Shown here: in pieces, positions 35,715-43,243 of the stretch | Layout of the letters: each line of letters opens with the position of its first letter | How positions within the stretch are numbered: position 1 is the stretch's first letter | DNA from: an uncultured bacterium | GTDB taxonomy: Bacteria > Bacteroidota > Bacteroidia > CAILMK01 | Assembly: GCA_903829945.1 (NCBI GenBank) | Contig: CAIKRV010000064.1 | Coordinates: forward strand, 1-43,243 | Length of the DNA stretch: 43,243 nt | Reading direction: 5' to 3' | Made by a program: the position numbers and the translations under genes | Notes under the pieces: generated by a model | The model's input: only the letters and a program-made list of their open reading frames with translations | What the model was told of the DNA's origin: nothing | Databases searched by the model: none

Positions 35715-38396
35715 TTATTTACCAAATAACCCGTTTAATTGCTTTTTAGCCTGATTTTGGAGGTTTTGCTTTTGCTGATCTGCTTGTTTTCTGGCTTGAT
35801 CCTCTAATTGCTTTTTCTCTGCATCTGCTTTAGCTTTAGCCTGGTCCTCTAATTGTTTCTTTTGCGCATCCAATTGTTGCTTTTGTTTGTCCAGTTCTGC
35901 TTTGGCCTTATCTTCGGCTTCCTTTTTGCGCTTATCAAATTCATCCGTGGCCTGCTTTTTTAAATTATCCACGATTCCGGAGACCATATCCTTCATGGAT
36001 AATTTGATGGTCGGTTTATCCATGGTTCCTCCAAATATGACCTCTACTTTTACCGTTTTGCCTATACCGGCATTGATGTTTTTGCCGGTTAAGTCACTGA
36101 TGGCGGCATTGGCCTTGTTTTGCAAGTCTGTGGAAGGTATTTCTAAGGCCATGAGATAATCTAAACTTTCATCCAATCCGTTGGAACCGCTGAATTCACC
36201 TTTTATCTGGTCGATATTAAATTTAAGTGGCTCCTTCAAACTAAATCTACCATTAGTAATTACAAATTCAGGATGTATATTTTTAACCACTATAGGATTT
36301 AATTTATCCATCTTTAATTCGCCCGCCAATTCCTTGAGCGGTAAAAAGTCGGTAATGGTTGCTCGGTCTATATCAAGTTTCCCGTTGGCATTTAAAGTTT
36401 TTAAATCAGGGTTCATTTCCTGATCCAATTTTGTATTTACATACATATGCATATTAATGGTCCCGGTCATACATTTTGCAATGGGAGCAAATTGCTGTAC
36501 AGTTACAAAATTCTTATACAATTCAGGAATGCCTAAGTTTTTAATGCCAAAATCCATCATGACGATTGGCATTTTAGGATCTTTGGTTTCATAGGATCCA
36601 TTTAAAGTAAAGTCGGCACCGAGCATATTCAGGCTCACTTGACTCATATCCAGTTTTTGATTATTTAAAACAATTGTTCCTTGAAGGTTAGTGATATCAA
36701 ACTTATCATAAATAACATGTTTCATAGAACTGTTAAATGTAAAATCAATATAATCCGGTAATACCACTACACTTGCTTTTTTAGCAGGCGTTTCAGGGCT
36801 GGGAGTGCTATTATTTGCCATCCACGGATTCACATCAAAAAAGTTAGAATTCATCCGTAAACTTCCATGTAATGTTTCATTTTTCTTGAACATGTAGCCT
36901 AATAAATTATCTAAGCTGCCGTCCAAGGATAAATCGCTTTTACCTAATTGCATATTGCAATTACTTAATTTAACATTCTTAGGATTAAAGCTTAATTCTG
37001 CACTGGATACTAAAATCTTTTCAGGTAAACTTTTAGAGGTATAAGAAATATTACTCATTAATATTTTACCCTTTGCATCAAAATCTTCATATTTTTTATT
37101 CTGAATAGAAGATAAATGTCCCTTCACTGCTAAATCTACATCAAACATCCCGGCGGCGGCAGTACCCGCATCCAATTTTACAATACTTTTCAAATTGTCC
37201 AATACGATCTTACCTTTCATTGCACCTTCTATATAAAGATCAGTCATAGGAGTTTTAATAATCATATTCATATCAAAAGGCAAATCAACCATACTAAAAT
37301 GTGCTTTAGGGATGGCAATGACCATATTATTTAAACTTCCCTGCGGACAGTTAATATTCATATTTATATTAACGTCTTTAACGGCACTAGGTAAATCCGG
37401 ATATTGGAACATACCTTGATTAACACTTAATTGAATATTAAAACCGGGCATGGTTTTATCATTATAAGTTCCTTTGATTTCACCGCCAAGTGCCATGGAA
37501 CCGGAACATTTTAACTTATCAAAATCATGAAGATAAATATTAGGGATCAGAGATAAAATACTTTTAAAATCGGTTTGTTTCGAATTAAACTTCATGTCCA
37601 TTTGGATATCCTTGCCAGGCATGGCCATAAATCCTGAAAATGCGACACTCAAACCATTTAGTTGTAGTTCATTATCCTTTAAGGTGTATTTACTATTTTT
37701 CATATCCATATTGACATTCGCGGTCAATTTGGTTTTTACCTTATTAAAATATGAAATTCCTCCATACACTAAGGTCATTTTTTCAATGCTTGTCTCAGTA
37801 TTCAAATCAAAAATATTACTGGTAAAATCACCCTTACCGGAATGATTAAAATCCACCAGTGTAGTGGATAGTCCCATACTTTCATCATTATAAACAATAT
37901 AAGCATGAGAGATATTATATTTCTTCAAGCCCATTTTAAAGGAGCTTGCGGTATCTTTACCTTGCTGAGCCAAAGAATCCTTACTGGGGAAGGTGATTTG
38001 CCAATTGGATTTTCCATCTTTCAAAACATGGGCATTGATGCGCGCTTGATCAAGATTAATATTTAAAATTTGAATTTTATCCCCTTTAATGACACTCATA
38101 ATATCGAGCGTGGCGGAAAATTCAGCGGCAGAAATCAGTGTATCTCCAAGGAATGGAGCATTATTTACTAATTTTAGATTTTTAATACCGATACTTAAAT
38201 TAGGAAATGAACTAAAAATACTCAGGCTAATATTATTATCAAAATCAACTTTAGCATTTATTTTAGCATTGGCTTCGGATTTGGCAAAAGCCACAATCTT
38301 TCCTTTGAAAGCTATGGGAATAATAATGGCAGCCGCCAAAATCAAAAAAATGAAAATAAAGAGGATGGCGAGCAATCGCTTTACAATTTTGTTCAT
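35715..38396 (-). CDS. AsmA-family inner-membrane-anchored protein
   Basis: An 893-aa protein with one N-terminal membrane helix (about residues 9-30, LLAILFIFIFLILAAAIIIP) and a long periplasmic body of beta-rich repeats. The N-terminal region (NLSIGIKNLKLVN) and late block (LNANGKLDIDRATITDFLPLKELAGELK) are typical of AsmA and AsmA_2 domains. Such proteins belong to the bridge-like lipid transport superfamily and influence phospholipid traffic to the outer membrane. The last ~80 residues form a Lys/Gln/Glu/Ala-rich coiled-coil tail with repeats of KKQLEDQAKAKAD type. The gene lies 63 bp before mpl on the same strand and heads this minus-strand group. Confidence 0.86.
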   Translation of the reverse strand: MNKIVKRLLAILFIFIFLILAAAIIIPIAFKGKIVAFAKSEANAKINAKVDFDNNISLSIFSSFPNLSIGIKNLKLVNNAPFLGDTLISAAEFSATLDIMSVIKGDKIQILNINLDQARINAHVLKDGKSNWQITFPSKDSLAQQGKDTASSFKMGLKKYNISHAYIVYNDESMGLSTTLVDFNHSGKGDFTSNIFDLNTETSIEKMTLVYGGISYFNKVKTKLTANVNMDMKNSKYTLKDNELQLNGLSVAFSGFMAMPGKDIQMDMKFNSKQTDFKSILSLIPNIYLHDFDKLKCSGSMALGGEIKGTYNDKTMPGFNIQLSVNQGMFQYPDLPSAVKDVNINMNINCPQGSLNNMVIAIPKAHFSMVDLPFDMNMIIKTPMTDLYIEGAMKGKIVLDNLKSIVKLDAGTAAAGMFDVDLAVKGHLSSIQNKKYEDFDAKGKILMSNISYTSKSLPEKILVSSAELSFNPKNVKLSNCNMQLGKSDLSLDGSLDNLLGYMFKKNETLHGSLRMNSNFFDVNPWMANNSTPSPETPAKKASVVVLPDYIDFTFNSSMKHVIYDKFDITNLQGTIVLNNQKLDMSQVSLNMLGADFTLNGSYETKDPKMPIVMMDFGIKNLGIPELYKNFVTVQQFAPIAKCMTGTINMHMYVNTKLDQEMNPDLKTLNANGKLDIDRATITDFLPLKELAGELKMDKLNPIVVKNIHPEFVITNGRFSLKEPLKFNIDQIKGEFSGSNGLDESLDYLMALEIPSTDLQNKANAAISDLTGKNINAGIGKTVKVEVIFGGTMDKPTIKLSMKDMVSGIVDNLKKQATDEFDKRKKEAEDKAKAELDKQKQQLDAQKKQLEDQAKAKADAEKKQLEDQARKQADQQKQNLQNQAKKQLNGLFGK

Positions 38397-38626
38397 AAAT
38401 AGTGGGTTAATATTTTAATAATCAGACAAATATTGAAATATGAGTGGCCATTTTCTTCAAAGTAAAATTTATTACTTTTTATTGAAAAATTTATTCATAT
38501 TTGCTCCTCGCAAATTAGGACACTGAATTTAAAAACTGAACACTTACTAGGTTTTTTTTACGAACTTTGTAAGCATAAAAGCATAGGTTTTTTTATATCA
38601 ATAAGACATAGAGGGTTAAGAAAAGA
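38397..38626. other. Divergent intergenic region between the AsmA-like gene and dnaX
   Basis: 230 bp, very AT-rich, with no open frame of note and no RNA gene I can recognise. It must hold the promoters of both genes, yet I found no exact TAnnTTTG on either strand. A purine run (GAGGGTTAAGAAAAG) stands directly before the dnaX ATG and could aid ribosome binding. Confidence 0.5.
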
Positions 38627-40324
38627 ATGAGTAATTTTACAGTATCTGCTAGAAAATATAGGCCGGGAATTTTTGAGACCGTCATTGGTCAGGATAATGT
38701 TACTCAGACCTTACGCAATGCCTTGAAGAAAGACCATTTAGGTCATGCTTTCTTATTTTGCGGTCCTCGTGGCGTGGGTAAGACCACGATTGCGCGTATT
38801 TTAGCCAAGGCTTTAAATTGTGAAAATTTGAGCCCCGAAGGGGAACCGTGTAATGAATGTCCTTCTTGTCTGGCTTTTGCCAAGCAACAATCCTTCAATA
38901 TTTACGAGCTGGATGCTGCTTCCAACAATGGCGTTGATGAAATGCGAAATTTGGTGGAGCAAGTTCGTTTTGCGCCTACACAAGGAAAATATAAAATATA
39001 TATTATCGATGAGGTGCACATGCTGACCACCTCGGCATTTAATGCATTTTTGAAAACATTGGAGGAACCGCCTCCCTATGCTATTTTTATTCTGGCCACT
39101 ACGGAAAAGCACAAAATTCTGCCGACCATTTTATCAAGATGTCAAATTTTTGATTTCCATAGAATTACTGTTCAGCAGATTTCTGATTATTTAAAAATTG
39201 TAGCCTCTAAGGAAGGGATAGAAGTTGAGGATCAAGCCATTTTCACCATTGCTCAAAAAGCAGATGGTGCCATGCGTGATGCCCTTTCAATTTTTGACCG
39301 TATTGTCAGCTTCAGTGGAAATAAACTTACTTATAAGGATGTTATTGAGAACCTTAACATACTTGACTACGAGTATTACTTTAGCTTGATTGATTCCTGC
39401 TTAGAACAAAAATTATCGGATGTTTTGCTTTTATTTGATGAAATTCTTCAAAAAGGTTTTGATCCGCATAATTTTATCAACGGTATCAGTGAGCATTTAA
39501 GGAATCTCTTTGTTTGCAAGGATATCAATACGCTACGTTTAATGGAAGTCAGCGAAGGTATTCAGCAGCGCTACATGGAGCAAAGTAAAAAGTGTACCTT
39601 ATCATTTTTACTTTCCGGCTTGAATCTCATCAATCAATTTGATGTAAATTTTAAATCGAGTAAAAATCCGCGATTGCATGTAGAACTGGCCTTGATGAAA
39701 TTATGCCATCTTAATGAAGTTTTGAGTTTTAGTACCACCGGTTCTAATCTCGAAAAAAAAAAGCCTGATAGCGTAAAAACATATAATACCTCAGCGGTAG
39801 TTATAGAAGCAGTCAGTCCTGCTCCCGTATCCAAACCCACCGGCGGCACTAAAATAAGCATGAACCTGGATAAACTCCGGGAACAGGCATTGGCTTCAAA
39901 TAAAACACCCGAAATCATTCCTGACCAAGCAAGTGAGCAGTCGGTCAATTATAATAAAGCGGATAAAGAAAGCTTTATGAAGGCTTGGAAATTATATGGC
40001 CAAAACTTGAAAGAACGGGGTAAATTGAGCTTGGCTGCCATGGCTGAAAAGTACGAACCAATTATTGAAGAGGATGGAATTGTGCACATATTCACGGATA
40101 ATGAATCCGTAAAGGGGCAATTTATTGAAGATCGATTGCCTTTTAATGATTTTTTAAATACCCATCATTTATCCGGAATAAAGGTGGAATTTGAAATAAA
40201 GGCACCCAGCGAACAAGATATTAAGAAGTACTTAGTGAATGATAGAGATATTTTTAACAGAATGTACGAAATCAATCCTGCCGTTAAGGAATTAATGGAG
40301 CGCTTAGGCCTAAGGGTGGATTAA
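38627..40324 (+). CDS. dnaX: DNA polymerase III subunits gamma/tau
   Basis: A 565-aa clamp-loader ATPase. Domain I has Walker A GPRGVGKTT (46-54), a zinc module with Cys65, 75, 78 and 81, IIDEVHML (Walker B) and the SRC motif (ILSRCQIFDF). Domains II and III follow to about residue 365. The full-length product is tau, with a C-terminal region (about 380-565) that should contact polymerase. At codons 376-379 (EKKK) the DNA is G followed by ten A and a G. A -1 shift there yields Ala and then a TGA stop, which would produce a 380-residue gamma form ending at the domain III boundary. Tau is certain; gamma is predicted. Confidence 0.95.
   Translation: MSNFTVSARKYRPGIFETVIGQDNVTQTLRNALKKDHLGHAFLFCGPRGVGKTTIARILAKALNCENLSPEGEPCNECPSCLAFAKQQSFNIYELDAASNNGVDEMRNLVEQVRFAPTQGKYKIYIIDEVHMLTTSAFNAFLKTLEEPPPYAIFILATTEKHKILPTILSRCQIFDFHRITVQQISDYLKIVASKEGIEVEDQAIFTIAQKADGAMRDALSIFDRIVSFSGNKLTYKDVIENLNILDYEYYFSLIDSCLEQKLSDVLLLFDEILQKGFDPHNFINGISEHLRNLFVCKDINTLRLMEVSEGIQQRYMEQSKKCTLSFLLSGLNLINQFDVNFKSSKNPRLHVELALMKLCHLNEVLSFSTTGSNLEKKKPDSVKTYNTSAVVIEAVSPAPVSKPTGGTKISMNLDKLREQALASNKTPEIIPDQASEQSVNYNKADKESFMKAWKLYGQNLKERGKLSLAAMAEKYEPIIEEDGIVHIFTDNESVKGQFIEDRLPFNDFLNTHHLSGIKVEFEIKAPSEQDIKKYLVNDRDIFNRMYEINPAVKELMERLGLRVD
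39753..39762 (+). other. A10 slippery run in dnaX (candidate programmed frameshift or transcript slippage site)
   Basis: Ten A followed by GCCTGAT within codons 376-379. The 0 frame reads GAA AAA AAA AAG CCT GAT. A -1 shift, or one extra A in the mRNA, gives AAA GCC TGA and stops. One missing A gives AGC CTG ATA GCG TAA and also stops. I see no strong downstream stem-loop. Confidence 0.55.
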
Positions 40325-40400
40325 ATATATTGTTAACTGATTTTCATCATAAATACAATGATTTTTTGAAAAATATAGCGGGTATTTAAAGGCGCTTTGA

Positions 40401-40408
40401 TACCTTTG
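40401..40408 (+). promoter_or_regulatory. -7 promoter box (TACCTTTG) for icd
   Basis: An exact TAnnTTTG match 45 nt before the icd ATG, in the 128-bp gap after dnaX, giving a leader of about 38-41 nt. No clear -33 element is seen. Confidence 0.5.
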
Positions 40409-40452
40409 CCAAACAAATAAATAATTCAAATTTTAAATTTCATACAATCCAA

Positions 40453-41718
40453 ATGAACGGACAAAAAATTACATTAGTAAACGGACATCTTACTGTTCCT
40501 AACCATCCTATCATTCCTTTTATTGAAGGTGACGGTACCGGACCAGACATCTGGGCAGCTTCAGTGCGCGTAATTGATGCAGCAGTTGAAAAAGCATATA
40601 AAGGCGAAAAAAAAATTATTTGGAAGGAAGTACTTGCCGGTGAAAAAGCATTTAATTTAACCAATAATTGGCTTCCTGATGAAACCATTGCCGACTTCAA
40701 AGAATATATTGTGGGTATCAAAGGCCCTCTTACTACGCCTGTAGGTGGTGGTATTCGTTCCTTAAATGTGGCTTTGCGTCAAATGTTGGATTTATATACT
40801 TGTTTACGTCCGGTAAGGTGGTTCAAAGGAGTACCTTCTCCTGTAAAACAACCTAACCTTGTGGACATGGTTATTTTCCGTGAAAATACCGAGGATATTT
40901 ATGCCGGTATTGAATGGATGGCCGGTACTCCTGAAGCCAAAAAAGTAGTGGATTTTATTCAAGGTGAAATGGGTGTTAAAAAGATTCGCTTCCCTGAAAC
41001 TTCCTCTATCGGCATCAAACCGGTTTCTAAGGAAGGCTCTGAGCGATTAATCCGTGCGGCATTGGAATATGCCTTAAAGCATAAAAAACCATCCCTTACT
41101 TTGGTGCATAAAGGTAATATTATGAAATTTACCGAAGGTGCATTTAAAAACTGGGGTTATGAACTTGCAGAAAGAGAATTTGGAGATAAAGTTTATACTT
41201 GGGCACAATATGATAGAATGCTGGCTGCGGATGGCCAAGCAGCAGCTGATGCAGCCATGAAATCTGCTTTGGCCGCAGGAAAACTTTTAGTGAAAGATTC
41301 TATTGCTGATGCTTTCTTACAACAGATCTTATTACGTCCGGCAGAATACTCTGTAATTGCTACTTTAAATTTAAATGGTGATTATATTTCTGATGCATTG
41401 GCAGCTATTGTAGGCGGTATTGGAATTGCTCCGGGCGCTAATATTAATTATGTAAGCGGTCACGCTATTTTTGAAGCTACCCACGGTACTGCTCCAAAAT
41501 ATGCAGGATTAGATAAAGTAAATCCGGGTTCCGTAATCCTTTCCGGTGCCATGATGTTGGAACATTTAGGTTGGTTGGAAGCAGCTGAACTTATTTACAA
41601 AGGCATTGACGGTTCTATCGGTAAAAAGAGAGTTACTTATGATTTTGAACGTTTAATGGAAGGTGCCACCCTTTTAAAATGTTCTGAATTTGGTGATGAA
41701 ATAATTGCAAATATGTAA
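40453..41718 (+). CDS. icd: NADP+-dependent isocitrate dehydrogenase
   Basis: A 421-aa TCA-cycle enzyme converting isocitrate to 2-oxoglutarate. It aligns closely with the E. coli enzyme (416 aa). The substrate loop [13 protein letters not shown] contains Ser103 (E. coli Ser113, the phosphorylated residue). NADP determinants are present as Lys349, Tyr350 and Arg400 (E. coli 344, 345, 395). [14 protein letters not shown] and the ending [20 protein letters not shown] are typical. It feeds 2-oxoglutarate to the korAB enzyme and to glutamate/glutamine synthesis. It stands alone between its own promoter box and a terminator. Confidence 0.96.
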   Translation: MNGQKITLVNGHLTVPNHPIIPFIEGDGTGPDIWAASVRVIDAAVEKAYKGEKKIIWKEVLAGEKAFNLTNNWLPDETIADFKEYIVGIKGPLTTPVGGGIRSLNVALRQMLDLYTCLRPVRWFKGVPSPVKQPNLVDMVIFRENTEDIYAGIEWMAGTPEAKKVVDFIQGEMGVKKIRFPETSSIGIKPVSKEGSERLIRAALEYALKHKKPSLTLVHKGNIMKFTEGAFKNWGYELAEREFGDKVYTWAQYDRMLAADGQAAADAAMKSALAAGKLLVKDSIADAFLQQILLRPAEYSVIATLNLNGDYISDALAAIVGGIGIAPGANINYVSGHAIFEATHGTAPKYAGLDKVNPGSVILSGAMMLEHLGWLEAAELIYKGIDGSIGKKRVTYDFERLMEGATLLKCSEFGDEIIANM

Positions 41719-41737
41719 TAGTAAACAGTATAAAAAC

Positions 41738-41770
41738 AAAGGGGCAGATATAAAAATTTGCCCCTTTCTT
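41738..41770 (+). terminator. Rho-independent terminator after icd
   Basis: AAAGGGGCA (41738-41746) pairs with TGCCCCTTT (41759-41767) around a 12-nt loop, followed by CTT. It lies only 16 nt before radA, so radA is either transcribed by readthrough or has a promoter within icd. Confidence 0.85.
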
Positions 41771-41786
41771 AATTATAATACAGCAC

Positions 41787-43145
41787 ATGTCCAAAACCAA
41801 AACACTATTTGTTTGTCAGCAATGCGGTAGCTCTGCCGTAAAATGGATGGGCAAATGTCCATCTTGCGGGGCATGGAATTCCTTTGTTGAAGAGGTCATT
41901 GAAAAATCAAAAGCAAATACTCCGCAGCAGGGAATTAAAGACGGAGAAATTGTTGCCCTCGATAGCTTAAATCCGGAAGCACTCACCAGATTAGTAACAC
42001 CGGATGAAGAATTAAACAGAGTATTAGGCGGTGGCATAGTACCGGGCAGTGTAATATTATTGGGCGGAGAACCCGGCATTGGAAAATCTACCATTTTATT
42101 GCAATTGGCTTTAGAGTGCAAAGGCATAAAATTACTTTACGTTTCCGGGGAAGAAAGTTTGAACCAGGTAAAACTAAGAGCTAATCGGGTTGGCCTCACC
42201 AATCCCGATTGTTTTATTGTGGCGGAAACCGTACTCGAAAATATTTTGGAAGCCGGTAAAAAAGTAGCCCCGGAAATTATTATTATTGATTCCATCCAAA
42301 CGGTGTCCAGTGTGGAATTGGATTCTGCACCCGGCAGCGTACCGCAAATTCGTGAAAGTACCGCCGGATTAATTCAATATGCCAAGAAAAATCATATTGC
42401 CGTATTTTTAATTGGGCACATCACCAAGGAAGGATATATAGCCGGACCAAAAATATTAGAGCATATGGTGGATACGGTGCTATATTTTGAAGGAGACCGT
42501 CATTACAATTATCGTATCCTGCGGACCATGAAAAACCGGTTCGGATCGGTAGCCGAAATCGGTATTTATGAAATGGGTGATAAAGGACTTATTCCTATTA
42601 AAAATCCGTCAGAAATATTACTGACGGCACGTACCCAAGCGCTGAGTGGCATTAGTATTGCGGCCACCTTGGAAGGCATACGCCCCATGCTGATAGAAAT
42701 ACAAGCATTGGTCAGTCCATCACCATACAGCACCCCGCAAAGAACTACTACCGGCTATGATGCCAAGCGACTAAGCATGTTGCTTGCAGTATTAGAGAAA
42801 CGATGTGGTATGCGCATCAATATTTATGATGTATTTTTAAATATCGCCGGCGGATTAAAAGTAGAGGAACCGGCCATAGATCTGGCCGTTATCGCCTCCT
42901 TGGCTTCCTCCTATCATGATATGACCATACCCTTGGATACTTGTTTTGCAGGAGAAATAGGATTGAGTGGAGAAATACGTCCGGTCAATCAAATAGAAAC
43001 ACGAATATCAGAAGCGGAAAAATTAGGTTTTAAAACCTTTTATCTTTCTTCCTACAATAAAAAAAGCATCACTCGGAAATACGATTCCATCAAATTGATT
43101 TTTGAGGATACTGTCGAAAATTTATTAGGACAAATATTCGGATAA
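41787..43145 (+). CDS. radA: DNA repair ATPase RadA
   Basis: A 452-aa RecA-like branch-migration helicase used in recombination. The N-terminal C4 zinc finger has Cys10, 13, 24 and 27 (FVCQQCG, GKCPSCGAWNSF). The ATPase has Walker A GGEPGIGKST and IIIDSIQT, and the RadA-specific KNRFG lies at 249-253. The C-terminal Lon-protease-like domain is present but serves for hexamer and DNA contacts, not proteolysis. Length is normal. The last 98 bases of the window after its stop contain nothing I can assign. Confidence 0.96.
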   Translation: MSKTKTLFVCQQCGSSAVKWMGKCPSCGAWNSFVEEVIEKSKANTPQQGIKDGEIVALDSLNPEALTRLVTPDEELNRVLGGGIVPGSVILLGGEPGIGKSTILLQLALECKGIKLLYVSGEESLNQVKLRANRVGLTNPDCFIVAETVLENILEAGKKVAPEIIIIDSIQTVSSVELDSAPGSVPQIRESTAGLIQYAKKNHIAVFLIGHITKEGYIAGPKILEHMVDTVLYFEGDRHYNYRILRTMKNRFGSVAEIGIYEMGDKGLIPIKNPSEILLTARTQALSGISIAATLEGIRPMLIEIQALVSPSPYSTPQRTTTGYDAKRLSMLLAVLEKRCGMRINIYDVFLNIAGGLKVEEPAIDLAVIASLASSYHDMTIPLDTCFAGEIGLSGEIRPVNQIETRISEAEKLGFKTFYLSSYNKKSITRKYDSIKLIFEDTVENLLGQIFG

Positions 43146-43243
43146 TTTATTAGCTCATTACATGGAGGATCATATTAAATTGGAAATTAACAAACATCCA
43201 ATAAGGTCCAAATAGTATCATCTATACTAATTAATTTACAACA

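Noticed and set aside
40607-40615. A9 run in icd as a second frameshift site
   Set aside because: It lies in a conserved core stretch ([10 protein letters not shown]) where slippage would destroy a compact enzyme, and no known icd uses frameshifting. It is kept only as a caution that A runs occur by composition.
43163-43216. 17-codon open frame at the window end (ATG at 43163)
   Set aside because: Very short, no promoter, and no recognisable product. It is likely chance in AT-rich sequence.

Overview
The window is AT-rich bacterial chromosome carrying ordinary, densely packed core genes. It almost certainly comes from a Bacteroidota, and a Chitinophagales- or Sphingobacteriales-like member fits best, though I cannot place it more finely by eye. 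The support is a type IX secretion (T9SS) C-terminal sorting domain, a PorE-like TPR/propeller/OmpA lipoprotein, a type III glutamine synthetase, Reg_prop/Y_Y_Y sensor kinases, almost no Shine-Dalgarno sequences, and repeated TAnnTTTG boxes (the Bacteroidota -7 promoter element) a short distance before start codons. I saw no rRNA, tRNA, CRISPR array, insertion sequence, prophage or plasmid gene.

Layout. 1-4.9 kb (+): a divergent PurF-like glutamine amidotransferase/PRTase followed by the two subunits of a 2-oxoacid:ferredoxin oxidoreductase. 4.9-9.6 kb (-): an SGNH-like protein paired with an AlgI-type MBOAT O-acyltransferase, and a secreted FG-GAP protein with a T9SS sorting domain. 9.7-11.7 kb (+): an MbnP-like lipoprotein coupled to a di-heme cytochrome c peroxidase (MbnP/MbnH-like pair). 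11.7-13.3 kb (-): the Mg2+ transporter MgtE with an unusually long, structured leader. 13.3-21.2 kb (-): a co-directional run reading ffh, dtd, a small membrane protein, a chalcone-isomerase-like protein, a zinc-type asparaginase, cyclophilin, trxB, uppP and an amino-acid permease, ending in a clear terminator. 21.3-26.5 kb (+): glutamine synthetase III, the PorE-like lipoprotein and a fatty-acid desaturase, the last two followed by strong terminators. 26.7-32.2 kb (+): an unrecognised 262-aa protein, a large two-propeller sensor kinase with its LuxR-type response regulator, and three small hypothetical genes. 32.2-38.4 kb (-): AsmA-like protein, Mpl, a DEDDh exonuclease and MtaB. 38.6-43.1 kb (+): dnaX, icd and radA.

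Functional threads. Nitrogen and 2-oxoglutarate metabolism recurs (PurF-like glutaminase, KorAB, GSIII, asparaginase, Icd), but the genes are scattered and I do not claim one pathway. Cell-envelope work also recurs: UppP and Mpl in peptidoglycan precursor recycling, the MBOAT/SGNH pair in glycan O-acylation, AsmA, PorE-like and the desaturase.

I found no clearly new multi-gene system. The observations most worth checking are: (1) an A10-G slippery run in dnaX at the domain III boundary, where a -1 shift meets a stop within two codons, as in the tau/gamma switch of E. coli and Thermus; (2) mutually exclusive hairpins in the mgtE leader; (3) a glycine-to-phenylalanine change in the predicted oxyanion hole of the PurF-like enzyme; (4) a nucleotidyltransferase-like small protein that seems to have lost its catalytic motifs; and (5) the MbnP/MbnH-like pair.
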